64,000 bases of DNA from contig NZ_CAMLHC010000002.1 of the NCBI RefSeq assembly GCF_946479755.1, positions 186,001 to 250,000 on the forward strand. The letters are read 5' to 3'. The notes beneath the pieces are model-generated. The model searched no databases. It saw only the letters and a program-made list of their open reading frames with translations, and was not told the DNA's origin. Shown piece by piece: positions 16,676-24,045 of this stretch. The stretch comes from an uncultured Chitinophaga sp. (lineage in GTDB: Bacteria > Bacteroidota > Bacteroidia > Chitinophagales > Chitinophagaceae). A program made the position numbers and the translations under genes. Numbering within the stretch: the first letter of the stretch is position 1; every line of letters starts with the position of its first letter.

Positions 16676-17815
16676 ATGTACATGGGCTTAGAGCATCATA
16701 TTATCATTATCGGAGGCGGCCTTGCCGGCCTCACCAGCGCCATCCACCTTGCCAGGGCAGGACTGCCCGTGTCGCTGGTGGAGAAAAATACCTACCCCCG
16801 CCATAAGGTCTGCGGAGAATATATTTCCAACGAAGTATTACCCTACCTGCAATGGCTGGACGCCGACCCTGCGGTACTGGCGCCGGCAGCTATCTCCCGC
16901 CTGCTGCTCTCTGCGGCCAATGGGAAAACCATCTCGGCAACACTGCCATTGGGCGGCTTCGGCGTCAGCCGTTACACCCTGGACCATTTCCTGCTCAACA
17001 AAGCATTGGCGGCAGGCGTCCGGCTGATCACCGACACCGTCACCGATGTGGCATATCATCATGATCACCACGTGGTACAGCTGAAAACACAGGCCCCGCT
17101 GACAGGGACCATCGTGCTTGGCGCCTTCGGCAAACGTTCCACGCTGGACCAACGGCTGTCACGCGCCTTCCTCCGCAAACCCGCCCCCTGGCTGGCCGTA
17201 AAAGGACGCTACGAAGGCGATTTCCCCGACGGACTGGTAGCCCTGCACAATTTTCCCGGCGGCTACTGCGGCGTTTCCAAAACGGAAACAGGCGCGCTCA
17301 ACATCTGTTACCTCGTACAGATGGACAGCTTCCGCCGCTACAGCGATATTGACCGGCACCGCGAAGAAGTGCTGTACCGGAACCATCACCTGAAAACGAT
17401 TTTTGACAACAGCCGTCCGCTGTTCGATCAACCGCTGGCCATCAGCCAGATTGCTTTCGGACAGAAAACAAAAGTGGAACAACATATGCTGCTGGCGGGA
17501 GATACCGCCGGCCTTATCCACCCGCTTTGCGGCAACGGGATGGCCATGGCCATCCACAGCGCCCGGATGGCGGCTACCGCCGTTCTGCGCTACTGCAACG
17601 ACCCGGCATACGGCCGCCACCGGATGGAAACGGCGTACGCCCGGGAATGGGAAAAAGCTTTCAGTCACCGGATGAAAATGGGACGGCTGCTCAACAACCT
17701 GTTCCTGAAAGACCGGCTGTCGACCTGGCTGGTGCAGCAAATGGCATCCGTACCGGCGATATTGCCGTTTATTATCCGGCAAACACACGGCAAACCGAAA
17801 CAATTTGCCATTTAA
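16676..17815 (+). CDS. FAD-dependent oxidoreductase, geranylgeranyl-reductase / flavin-monooxygenase type
   Basis: A flavoprotein of about 379 residues and the first gene of the lipid/polyketide operon. The N-terminal dinucleotide motif is IIIIGGGLAGLTSAIHLARAG, followed by KVCGEYIS, the conserved FAD/substrate segment of the GGR-like branch. The second FAD motif is LLAGDTAGLIHPLCGNGMAMA near residue 285. The family includes lipid double-bond reductases and aromatic hydroxylases. Beside a methyltransferase and a type III PKS it recalls the hydroxylase of alkylquinone pathways such as Streptomyces srsC; this is inference. ATG 16676 or 16682 are both possible; the TTG at 16670 is less likely. 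It follows the STN gene by 64 bases with no convincing terminator. Confidence 0.88.
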   Translation: MYMGLEHHIIIIGGGLAGLTSAIHLARAGLPVSLVEKNTYPRHKVCGEYISNEVLPYLQWLDADPAVLAPAAISRLLLSAANGKTISATLPLGGFGVSRYTLDHFLLNKALAAGVRLITDTVTDVAYHHDHHVVQLKTQAPLTGTIVLGAFGKRSTLDQRLSRAFLRKPAPWLAVKGRYEGDFPDGLVALHNFPGGYCGVSKTETGALNICYLVQMDSFRRYSDIDRHREEVLYRNHHLKTIFDNSRPLFDQPLAISQIAFGQKTKVEQHMLLAGDTAGLIHPLCGNGMAMAIHSARMAATAVLRYCNDPAYGRHRMETAYAREWEKAFSHRMKMGRLLNNLFLKDRLSTWLVQQMASVPAILPFIIRQTHGKPKQFAI

Positions 17816-17866
17816 TCATTTCGCCATTGAAATATTTAAATGACCAGATACCAAAATATCAAATAA
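17816..17866. repeat. Degenerate copy of an AT-rich palindromic spacer element
   Basis: The 51-base spacer contains AATGACCAGATACC followed by AAATATCAAATAAATGA. This closely resembles the right arm of the perfect palindrome at 39754-39800 (AATGACCCGATAACC then AAATAATTAAATGA). Its left arm has diverged, so it no longer forms a long stem. It lies inside an operon, where a full terminator would be harmful. Confidence 0.4.
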
Positions 17867-18580
17867 ATGATGCCTGATACCACACAGCGTATACTGGCAC
17901 CGGAGATCATGGATGATTTTACCATGGAAGGTGAACGGCTGCAACGGGCGCTGGAAAAGATCGCGCAGATCAACCGGCGGCTGGGAGGCAACCGTATCAC
18001 GGTAAAAGGCGTAGATATGCTGATGCGGCAACTGTCCGCCGGCAGGGAAGTACACATCGTGGACGTCGGCTGCGGCAACGGCGATATGTTACGGACACTC
18101 GCGGAACACGGCAGGAAAAAACAATGGAAGCTACGGCTGACAGGTATCGATGCCAACCCGTTCACCGTCCGCCTGGCAGGGGAACTGTCCGCTGCCTTCC
18201 CGGAAATCACTTATCATTGCCTCGATGTTACGCAGGGGCCTTTCCCGGAAATGGATGGAGACATCCTCCTGCTGACACTGACGCTGCATCATTTTACCGA
18301 TCCGGAGATACTGGCGCTGATGCAGCATTTCCGCCGCTGTACGGCTGCCGGTATTGTGGTCAACGACCTGCATCGCAGCGGCCTGGCCTACCGGTTGTTT
18401 CAACTGCTGTGTTATGCGCTGCGCCTGGAAGATATGACGCGTTATGACGGCCTTACCTCCATCATGCGCGGATTCAAACGGTCGGAGCTGATGCAGCTGT
18501 CACAAAAACTAAATATCAGGCGTCAAAGCCTCCGCTGGAAATGGGCTTTCCGTTACCAGTGGGTTATATCTAACTTATGA
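17867..18580 (+). CDS. Class I SAM-dependent methyltransferase
   Basis: A 237-residue methyltransferase. The SAM-binding motif I is HIVDVGCGNGDMLRTLA, the acidic end of strand 2 is LTGIDANPFTV, and motif post-II is LLTLTLHHFTD. The C-terminal half (YRLFQLLCYALRLEDMTRYDGLTSIMRGF) is hydrophobic and likely forms the lipid or polyketide pocket. In this operon it most likely O- or C-methylates the type III PKS product, paralleling srsB of Streptomyces. Its stop overlaps the PKS start by four bases (ATGA), indicating translational coupling. Confidence 0.88.
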   Translation: MMPDTTQRILAPEIMDDFTMEGERLQRALEKIAQINRRLGGNRITVKGVDMLMRQLSAGREVHIVDVGCGNGDMLRTLAEHGRKKQWKLRLTGIDANPFTVRLAGELSAAFPEITYHCLDVTQGPFPEMDGDILLLTLTLHHFTDPEILALMQHFRRCTAAGIVVNDLHRSGLAYRLFQLLCYALRLEDMTRYDGLTSIMRGFKRSELMQLSQKLNIRRQSLRWKWAFRYQWVISNL

Positions 18581-19629
18581 GCGTAAAAATTCAATCAGTA
18601 GCCAAGGCATTACCGCCATATACCAGGCCTACCAGCGAGATCATGCCGTACCTGGACCTATGGCTGGCCGGACAAGATGAACGGTTTATCAGAAAGGTGA
18701 AGAAAATCTTTGAGAACGCAGCGGTGGACCAGCGCTATTCTATCATGAATGCGGAGGAAGTGTTCCGCTGCACCTCGTTCGAAGAAAAAAACAATTTGTA
18801 TATCCGCGAAGGAACGGAGCTGGGGCGGCGTTGCCTGCAGGGCGCGCTGGACAAGGCCGGCTTACAGGGTGGTGACATCGATTTTATCATCACCGTCAGC
18901 TGTACCGGTTTTATGATCCCCTCTATGGACGCTTACCTGATCAACGCCCTGCAAATGCGGCAGGACATTGTACGGCTGCCCGTTACGGAAATGGGTTGCG
19001 CCGCCGGTGTTTCCGGGATGATCTACGCCTATAATTTCCTGAAGGCCAATCCGGGCAAACGGGCGGCAGTGGTGGCGGTGGAGTCGCCTACGGCCACTTT
19101 TCAGCACCAGGATTTTTCCATGGCCAATATTGTCTCTGCCGCCATCTTCGGCGATGGCGCCGCCTGTGTGATACTGTCGTCCCATGAAGAAGATGCCGGA
19201 CCGGCCATCGTGGGCACGGAGATGTATCACTTCTACGAGGCTACGCACCTGATGGGTTTCCATCTTTCCAACTCCGGCCTGCAGATGGTGCTGGATATTG
19301 CCGTGCCTGAGCAGATAGCGGCGCACTTTGGCGATATTATCCATCCTTTCCTGGCGCGTCATGGCACCTCGATCGAAGAAGTGAACCAGCTGATCTTCCA
19401 TCCCGGCGGCAGGAAAATTATCCAGACGGTGGAGGAGCTGTTCGCCGGCTCCGGAAAAAATATTGATGATACCAAAGAAGTATTGCGGTTATACGGTAAC
19501 ATGTCGAGCGCCACGGTGTTGTATGTGCTGGAGCGTATCCTCGACAAGGAAGTGCCGCCGGGTGACAAAGGGCTGATGCTGAGTTTTGGTCCCGGATTTT
19601 CCGCACAAAGAATATTGTTACAATGGTAA
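18577..19629 (+). CDS. Type III polyketide synthase (chalcone/alkylresorcinol/alkylpyrone synthase family)
   Basis: A homodimeric ketosynthase of 350 residues that extends an acyl starter with malonyl units without a carrier protein. The full catalytic triad is visible: Cys141 in TEMGCAAGVSG, His275 in IFHPGG and Asn308 in LYGNMSSAT. The closing signature LMLSFGPGFSAQRILLQW is also typical. Microbial members that accept long acyl chains make alkylresorcinols or alkylpyrones. The neighbours provide an acyl-ACP-making set, so direct loading from a dedicated ACP is plausible, as Azotobacter ArsB/ArsC are loaded by the fatty-acid synthase-like ArsA/ArsD. The product is unknown. The start overlaps the methyltransferase stop. 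Confidence 0.93.
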   Translation: MSVKIQSVAKALPPYTRPTSEIMPYLDLWLAGQDERFIRKVKKIFENAAVDQRYSIMNAEEVFRCTSFEEKNNLYIREGTELGRRCLQGALDKAGLQGGDIDFIITVSCTGFMIPSMDAYLINALQMRQDIVRLPVTEMGCAAGVSGMIYAYNFLKANPGKRAAVVAVESPTATFQHQDFSMANIVSAAIFGDGAACVILSSHEEDAGPAIVGTEMYHFYEATHLMGFHLSNSGLQMVLDIAVPEQIAAHFGDIIHPFLARHGTSIEEVNQLIFHPGGRKIIQTVEELFAGSGKNIDDTKEVLRLYGNMSSATVLYVLERILDKEVPPGDKGLMLSFGPGFSAQRILLQW

Positions 19630-20414
19630 AAGAGTTTGCATCGAAAGACTACTGGGCGCTGGTGCTGGGCGGCAGCAGCGGGCTGGGGCTGGCATCAGCC
19701 TGTAAGCTGGCGGCGCATGGAATGAATATATGTATCGTGCACCGCAACGCCGGCATCGAAATGGAAGCGGTGAATGCTGCGTTTGAAGCATTGCGCGCGA
19801 CGGGTGTACAGGTGATGACTTTCAATATCAACGCGGCGCAGGCGGAGCGGCGCACCCTCGTGTTGCAGGAGCTGCAGCAGAAAATGGGACCGCAGGGGCG
19901 TGTCCGTTGCCTGTTGCACAGCGTCGCCAAAGGCACGCTGAAAGCGATGACGGACGCTCCCGCACTGCAAACGGACGATCTGATGATCACGCTGGACCAC
20001 ATGGCGGTGAGCCTGTATGACTGGACCCGGGAGACCTGGGAGGGGGGGCTTTTCGCCGCAGATGCCCGTGTATTGGCTTTTACCAGCGAAGGAAGTCACC
20101 GCGCCTGGAAACATTATGCGGCCGTATCTGCCGCCAAGGCAGCACTGGAAGCTATCAGCCGCAGTATCGCGCTGGAGTTTGCCCCCTACGGCATACGGTC
20201 CAACTGTATACAGGCCGGCGTAACAGATACCCGCTCCCTGCGCATGATCCCCGGTCATGAGCAGCTGCTGGAGCATAGCGTGGCCCGCAGCCCTTTCGGC
20301 CGGCAGACCACGGCGGAAGATGTGGCCAATATGGTATACCTTTTATGTAAAGATGAAGCCGCCTGGGTAAACGGGGCCGTGATCCCGGTAGATGGCGGCG
20401 CACATATACAGTAA
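19623..20414 (+). CDS. FabL/FabI-like enoyl-ACP reductase (SDR)
   Basis: An SDR of 263 residues with the atypical nucleotide motif LGGSSGLGLASACKLAAHG. Its active-site spacing is Tyr-x6-Lys (HYAAVSAAKAALEA), the arrangement of enoyl-ACP reductases rather than the Tyr-x3-Lys of FabG. The C-terminal half follows FabL of Bacillus closely (LEAISRSIALEFAPYGIRSN, then GVTDTRSLRMIPGHEQLLE, then VDGGAHIQ). It should reduce the enoyl intermediate made by the dehydratase downstream. A ketoreductase role cannot be ruled out, which matters because no separate ketoreductase is present. It overlaps the PKS gene by seven bases. Confidence 0.82.
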   Translation: MVKEFASKDYWALVLGGSSGLGLASACKLAAHGMNICIVHRNAGIEMEAVNAAFEALRATGVQVMTFNINAAQAERRTLVLQELQQKMGPQGRVRCLLHSVAKGTLKAMTDAPALQTDDLMITLDHMAVSLYDWTRETWEGGLFAADARVLAFTSEGSHRAWKHYAAVSAAKAALEAISRSIALEFAPYGIRSNCIQAGVTDTRSLRMIPGHEQLLEHSVARSPFGRQTTAEDVANMVYLLCKDEAAWVNGAVIPVDGGAHIQ

Positions 20415-20422
20415 ACGGATTT

Positions 20423-20866
20423 ATGACGATAGCAGCTATTCTGGAAAAATTACCTTACAACGCACCTTTCCTGTTTGTGGATACGCTTGAAGCAATTGAC
20501 GAACAGCAGGTGACAGGAAGCTTTACCTTCCGCCCGGACATGGATTGTTACAGAGGACATTTCAAAGAATACCCGGTGACGCCAGGAGTGTTGCTGACGG
20601 AAGTGATGGCACAGATAGGGCTGGTATGCCTCGGTATCTATCTCACAGGAGGCCCGGATGGCGTGTCTTTCGGCCTTACGTCCACCCACGTGGAATTTAT
20701 GCGGCCGGTATTGCCGGGAGAGAAAGTTACGGTGACCGGCGAAAAAATATATTTCCGTTTTGGTAAACTGAAATGCCGGGTAACGATGGTCAATGCACAA
20801 GGGGAGACGGTCAGCAGCGGGGAGATCGCCGGTATGATCGTTCATCCCGCTAACCGTAATTCGTAA
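20423..20866 (+). CDS. FabZ-like 3-hydroxyacyl-ACP dehydratase (hot-dog fold)
   Basis: A 147-residue hot-dog protein. The FabZ/FabA catalytic segment is YRGHFKEYPVTPGVLLTEVMAQ, quoted in parts: the histidine lies in RGHF and the acidic residue in PGVLLTEVMAQ. The N-terminal PYNAPFLFVDTL corresponds to the P-[HQ]-R-PF-L-VD region of FabZ, with Arg replaced by Ala. It removes water from a 3-hydroxyacyl-ACP. A dedicated copy within the operon indicates chain building on the operon's own ACP. It starts eight bases after the reductase gene. Confidence 0.88.
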   Translation: MTIAAILEKLPYNAPFLFVDTLEAIDEQQVTGSFTFRPDMDCYRGHFKEYPVTPGVLLTEVMAQIGLVCLGIYLTGGPDGVSFGLTSTHVEFMRPVLPGEKVTVTGEKIYFRFGKLKCRVTMVNAQGETVSSGEIAGMIVHPANRNS

Positions 20867-20876
20867 TTCATAACAG

Positions 20877-22151
20877 ATGGAGAGAGTAGTGATCACAGGA
20901 CTGGGCGTGGTAGCCCCTAACGGAACTGGTATTCCTGCTTTCACCGAGGCAGTGAAGCAGGGCATATCGGGCATCCGCTTTGATCCGCAGCTGGAGGCGC
21001 TGGATTTCTCCTGCCGCATCGCCGGTACGCCGGAGGTGACGGAAGCGCTGAAGCTGCAGTATTTTGATCCGCTGGAGCTGAAAGGGTTCAACAGCGGAGC
21101 CGTGTTGTATGGTGTGATAGCAGGCATGGAAGCATGGCACGACGCCGGTTTGCCGGCGGGAAAAGATGTGCAGCAGCCCGACTGGGACAGCGGCGTGATA
21201 TTCGGCACCGGTTCTTCCGGGGTGGACAAGATGCGCGAAGCCATCCACCGGGTGGATGAATTGCAGGTACGGCGTTTAGGCAGCACCGTTGTTGCGCAGA
21301 CGATGGCCAGCGGTATCAGCGCCTGGCTGGGCGGTAAGCTTGCGCTGGGCAACCAGGTCACCACCAATTCCTCGGCCTGTACTACCGGCGCAGAAAGCCT
21401 GCTGATGGCCTATGACCGGATACGCGCCGGCAAGGCGCGGCGGATACTGGCCGGCAGCACCACCGACGGCGGCCCTTATGTATGGGGTGGCTTCGACGCC
21501 ATGAAAGTATGTACCTTCAAAAATAACGACAGGCCGGCCGCCGGTTCCAGGCCTATGAGCGCTACCGCCAGCGGGTTCGTGCCGGGAGCGGGAGCTGGTG
21601 CGCTGGTGGTAGAATCACTGGAGAGCGCGCTGGAAAGAAATGCGACCATCTATGCGGAGATTGCCGGCGGGCATGTGAATTCAGGCGGACAACGCAACGA
21701 AGGCAGTATGACAGCCCCCAACAGTGAAGCGGTGCAGCGTTGTATCCGCGAAGCGGTGCGGGAAGCTGGCATACACCCGGACGAAATAGATGCCATCAAC
21801 GGACATCTGACCGCCACCAGCAAAGACGCCACGGAAGTGGAGAACTGGAGCCTTGCGCTCAACAGGAGCGGAACACAGTTTCCCTATATCAATGCGCTCA
21901 AATGCCTGGTGGGACACTGTCTCAGCGCTTCCGGCAGCATAGAGCTGGTAGCGGCAGTGCTGCAGCTGAAGGAGGGTTTTCTGTTTCCCAATATCAACAG
22001 CGAAGACCTGCATCCGGAGATTGCCGCCATTGTGCCGCGGGAAAAGATACCGCAACAACTGTTATATAAAGACCTTCAGGTGATCGCCAAAGCCAGTTTC
22101 GGTTTCGGTGATGTGAACGCCTGTGTTATTCTTAAAAAATATAAACCCTGA
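20877..22151 (+). CDS. FabF-like 3-oxoacyl-ACP synthase
   Basis: A condensing enzyme of 424 residues. The Cys-His-His triad is intact: Cys168 in NSSACTTGAESL, His310 in INGHLTATSKDATE and His347 in CLVGHCLSASG. The middle signature INGHLTATSKD, in place of the NTHGTST of housekeeping FabF, resembles the ketosynthases of Bacteroidota aryl-polyene/flexirubin clusters. No chain-length-factor partner is present, so it probably works as a homodimer. It would elongate acyl-ACP before transfer to the type III PKS, or act independently. The ACP gene follows after four bases. Confidence 0.9.
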   Translation: MERVVITGLGVVAPNGTGIPAFTEAVKQGISGIRFDPQLEALDFSCRIAGTPEVTEALKLQYFDPLELKGFNSGAVLYGVIAGMEAWHDAGLPAGKDVQQPDWDSGVIFGTGSSGVDKMREAIHRVDELQVRRLGSTVVAQTMASGISAWLGGKLALGNQVTTNSSACTTGAESLLMAYDRIRAGKARRILAGSTTDGGPYVWGGFDAMKVCTFKNNDRPAAGSRPMSATASGFVPGAGAGALVVESLESALERNATIYAEIAGGHVNSGGQRNEGSMTAPNSEAVQRCIREAVREAGIHPDEIDAINGHLTATSKDATEVENWSLALNRSGTQFPYINALKCLVGHCLSASGSIELVAAVLQLKEGFLFPNINSEDLHPEIAAIVPREKIPQQLLYKDLQVIAKASFGFGDVNACVILKKYKP

Positions 22152-22155
22152 TATC

Positions 22156-22410
22156 ATGGATAAAACAGCCTTAATGGCCACTATCAAGGAAGTGGTGGCG
22201 CCTTATACCAAAAATCCGGAGGCGCTGGCAACACTGAATGAAGACACGGACTTTCTCCGGGACCTGAAAATTAATTCAGCCAACCTGGTGGATGTGGTGC
22301 TGGACGTGGAAGAGAAATTTAACATCGTGATCGATAACGACTCCATGGAAAAAATGATCAATGTACGTTCGGCGATGGAAGTAGTGGAAAACAAGCTGGC
22401 GGCGCCATGA
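22156..22410 (+). CDS. Acyl carrier protein
   Basis: An 84-residue acidic helical carrier. The attachment serine is predicted in DLKINSANLVDVVLDVEEKFN; the motif is N-S-A rather than the usual D-S-L/M, a departure worth noting. The second and third helices (DNDSMEKMINVRSAMEVVENKL) are standard. Start at ATG 22156; the frame also opens upstream within the FabF gene but that extension is not ACP-like. It carries the growing acyl chain for the operon's synthase, dehydratase and reductase. Its stop overlaps the PPTase start (ATGA). Confidence 0.88.
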   Translation: MDKTALMATIKEVVAPYTKNPEALATLNEDTDFLRDLKINSANLVDVVLDVEEKFNIVIDNDSMEKMINVRSAMEVVENKLAAP

Positions 22411-22901
22411 TCGGTAATGATGTGGTAGACCTTCAGCTGGCGGCGGTGGAAAGTAACTGGCGCCGCAAAGGTTATCTGCATAAATTATTTTCTCCGGAAG
22501 AACAGCTGCTGATAGGGCAGGCCGCTGATCCGGACAGGATGGTATGGCTGCTGTGGAGCGCCAAGGAGGCGGCATATAAGATCATCCACCGGGATACACG
22601 GCAACGGATATATGCACCGCTGCAATACCAGGTGCAGCTCTCCGGAGCGGATGCGGGCACGGTGCAATACCAGGACCGGCTGTTTGCTTTTCGTACGGTA
22701 GTTGCCGGTAGTTTCCTGCACACCATCGCTGTGGTATCGGCAGAATGGTGGCCGCAGGTCGTTTACCGCCAACAGCCGGGAGAGGAGCTGCTGAAAGATG
22801 AAGCCGGCGTGCCCTTTATCCGGGATACCGGCGGAGATGTCCGGCCGGCGTCAGTGAGCCACCATGGCAATTATCGGGAAACGGTCAGCCTGAAGCTATA
22901 A
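22407..22901 (+). CDS. 4'-phosphopantetheinyl transferase
   Basis: A 164-residue AcpS/Sfp-superfamily enzyme that attaches phosphopantetheine to the carrier's serine. The magnesium-binding motif is MIGNDVVDL at the N-terminus, and the second motif is LFSPEEQ followed by WLLWSAKEAAYKI. The C-terminal SVSHHGNYRETVSL is typical of the PPTases in Bacteroidota aryl-polyene and flexirubin clusters. Its four-base overlap with the ACP gene makes that ACP the obvious substrate. It is the last gene of the operon; a strong terminator begins five bases after its stop. Confidence 0.9.
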   Translation: MIGNDVVDLQLAAVESNWRRKGYLHKLFSPEEQLLIGQAADPDRMVWLLWSAKEAAYKIIHRDTRQRIYAPLQYQVQLSGADAGTVQYQDRLFAFRTVVAGSFLHTIAVVSAEWWPQVVYRQQPGEELLKDEAGVPFIRDTGGDVRPASVSHHGNYRETVSLKL

Positions 22902-22906
22902 GATAC

Positions 22907-22938
22907 AAAAAGGAGTAGCCTGAAGGCTACTCCTTTTT
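22907..22938 (+). terminator. Intrinsic terminator of the type III PKS operon
   Basis: AAAAAGGAGTAGCC (22907-22920), loop TGAA, GGCTACTCCTTTTT (22925-22938): a perfect 14-bp stem ending in a T-run on the plus strand. It also has an A-run on the left and can serve the convergent small gene at 22953. Confidence 0.93.
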
Positions 22939-22952
22939 AATAGGTGGTTTTT

Positions 22953-23180
22953 TTATGGAGCATGACGGAGTTTATAGCCAAGCCCCAGATCAACCATTGT
23001 TTTTCTCATGAAAACGATCAGCCTGTGGAGCGCTTCATCCGAGACAGCCGTCATGATCTGGTCGCGATGTATTTTCCACAGCGCCAGTTCATCGCTTTCC
23101 TGGTCGCTTCTGCAGGACTTCGCCTCCATATCGGCGATCATCCCGTTTACAAACTGAAGGGCTTCTTCCTTTTTATGCAT
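22953..23180 (-). CDS. Hypothetical protein, 75 residues
   Basis: I do not recognise this small protein. It is entirely helical and charged (KKEEALQFVNGMIADMEAK, DEALHRLIVFMRKTMVDLGLGY) with no signal peptide. Amino-acid composition is normal for a protein, while the overlapping plus-strand frame (22944-23201) is rich in His/Phe and lacks a sensible start, so the minus strand is preferred. It follows another unknown gene by 51 bases and may share its transcript. Confidence 0.55.
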   Translation of the reverse strand: MHKKEEALQFVNGMIADMEAKSCRSDQESDELALWKIHRDQIMTAVSDEALHRLIVFMRKTMVDLGLGYKLRHAP

Positions 23181-23231
23181 ATGAAAAGGATTGAAGGTTA
23201 AATGATAATATTCTCTGCCGCAGGGAGAATA

Positions 23232-23819
23232 TTAGTCATCGCCTTCATCATCATCGTTATCACAGGGTTGTAGCTTCAGTATACGGAATATCGTACGTAA
23301 ATGTAACGCTATGCCTCTTGAGGGAGGAAGGCTCGCAGTGCTGTTGAGGGAGTAGTAATGCTGATAACGCTGTTGACGGATGTCAATTACCTGCCTGAAA
23401 GTGGCGGTATATACCTGGATTCCTTCGGGCCTGTTACCACTGATATACCAGAGCACAGCACTTCGTTTGATCTTTTGCGCCAGCGGCGCCATGGCGTGCA
23501 GGGGTAGCAGCACGTCACATACGATTGACAGCACCGTCATAACGGAGGTGGTGCGGAGGCCGTCAGCAGAAAGCGTTTTATCATCCGGGGAGTAAGGAGC
23601 AGGCAAGGGCGCCGGGGAATCGCCGGCTCCGGCTGGTGGCAGCCGCTCCGTGTTCATATCCATTTTACCCAGCGGATCAAGGGATAGTTGGTCAAGCGTG
23701 AGGATGGTAAATGCTCCCCGCCCGATCAGCGTGTTCATTTTTTCATCCATGCGCGCCGCCATGGCTGCATAATGTTTCAGCTTTTCATGCTTGTCTGAAA
23801 AAGCATTATTCCTGCTCAT
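23232..23819 (-). CDS. Hypothetical protein, 195 residues, acidic tail
   Basis: Family not recognised. The N-terminal 60 residues are charged and helical, a Pro/Ala-rich linker lies at about 60-85, the centre has a hydrophobic stretch (TTSVMTVLSIVCDVLLPLHAMAPLA), and it ends in DNDDDEGDD. An imperfect inverted repeat AATATTCTC/GAGAATATT (23207-23233) overlaps the stop codon. The gene product could be a peripheral membrane or regulatory protein; nothing in the context decides. Confidence 0.55.
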   Translation of the reverse strand: MSRNNAFSDKHEKLKHYAAMAARMDEKMNTLIGRGAFTILTLDQLSLDPLGKMDMNTERLPPAGAGDSPAPLPAPYSPDDKTLSADGLRTTSVMTVLSIVCDVLLPLHAMAPLAQKIKRSAVLWYISGNRPEGIQVYTATFRQVIDIRQQRYQHYYSLNSTASLPPSRGIALHLRTIFRILKLQPCDNDDDEGDD

Positions 23820-24045
23820 ACGAATACCTGTCGGACTGGTTGGTTGATATTTGGTATCCTAACCATTGGGTGAATAGCCTGACAAAAATAAAATCAAAAT
23901 GACAATCAGGGGTTAATCAATTGTTATTGGGAAAAATCCCGGTATGGCGTCCGTTCAACCAGGCCATTTAGTGATGAGGGGAGGTGATGTGTTCGGGTAC
24001 GTTTCTTGATGCCTTGGTCACCGGTATATCAGCACCTGGAAAACC

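Noticed and set aside
22944..23201. Plus-strand small gene of 85 codons overlapping the minus-strand 75-codon gene
   Set aside because: It begins right after the operon terminator with no sensible start region, and its composition looks like a shadow. The minus-strand protein is a more normal helical sequence.
23207..23233. Terminator for the unknown gene at 23232
   Set aside because: The inverted repeat AATATTCTC/GAGAATATT overlaps the stop codon, is AT-rich, and has no T-run on the minus strand, so I do not call it a terminator.
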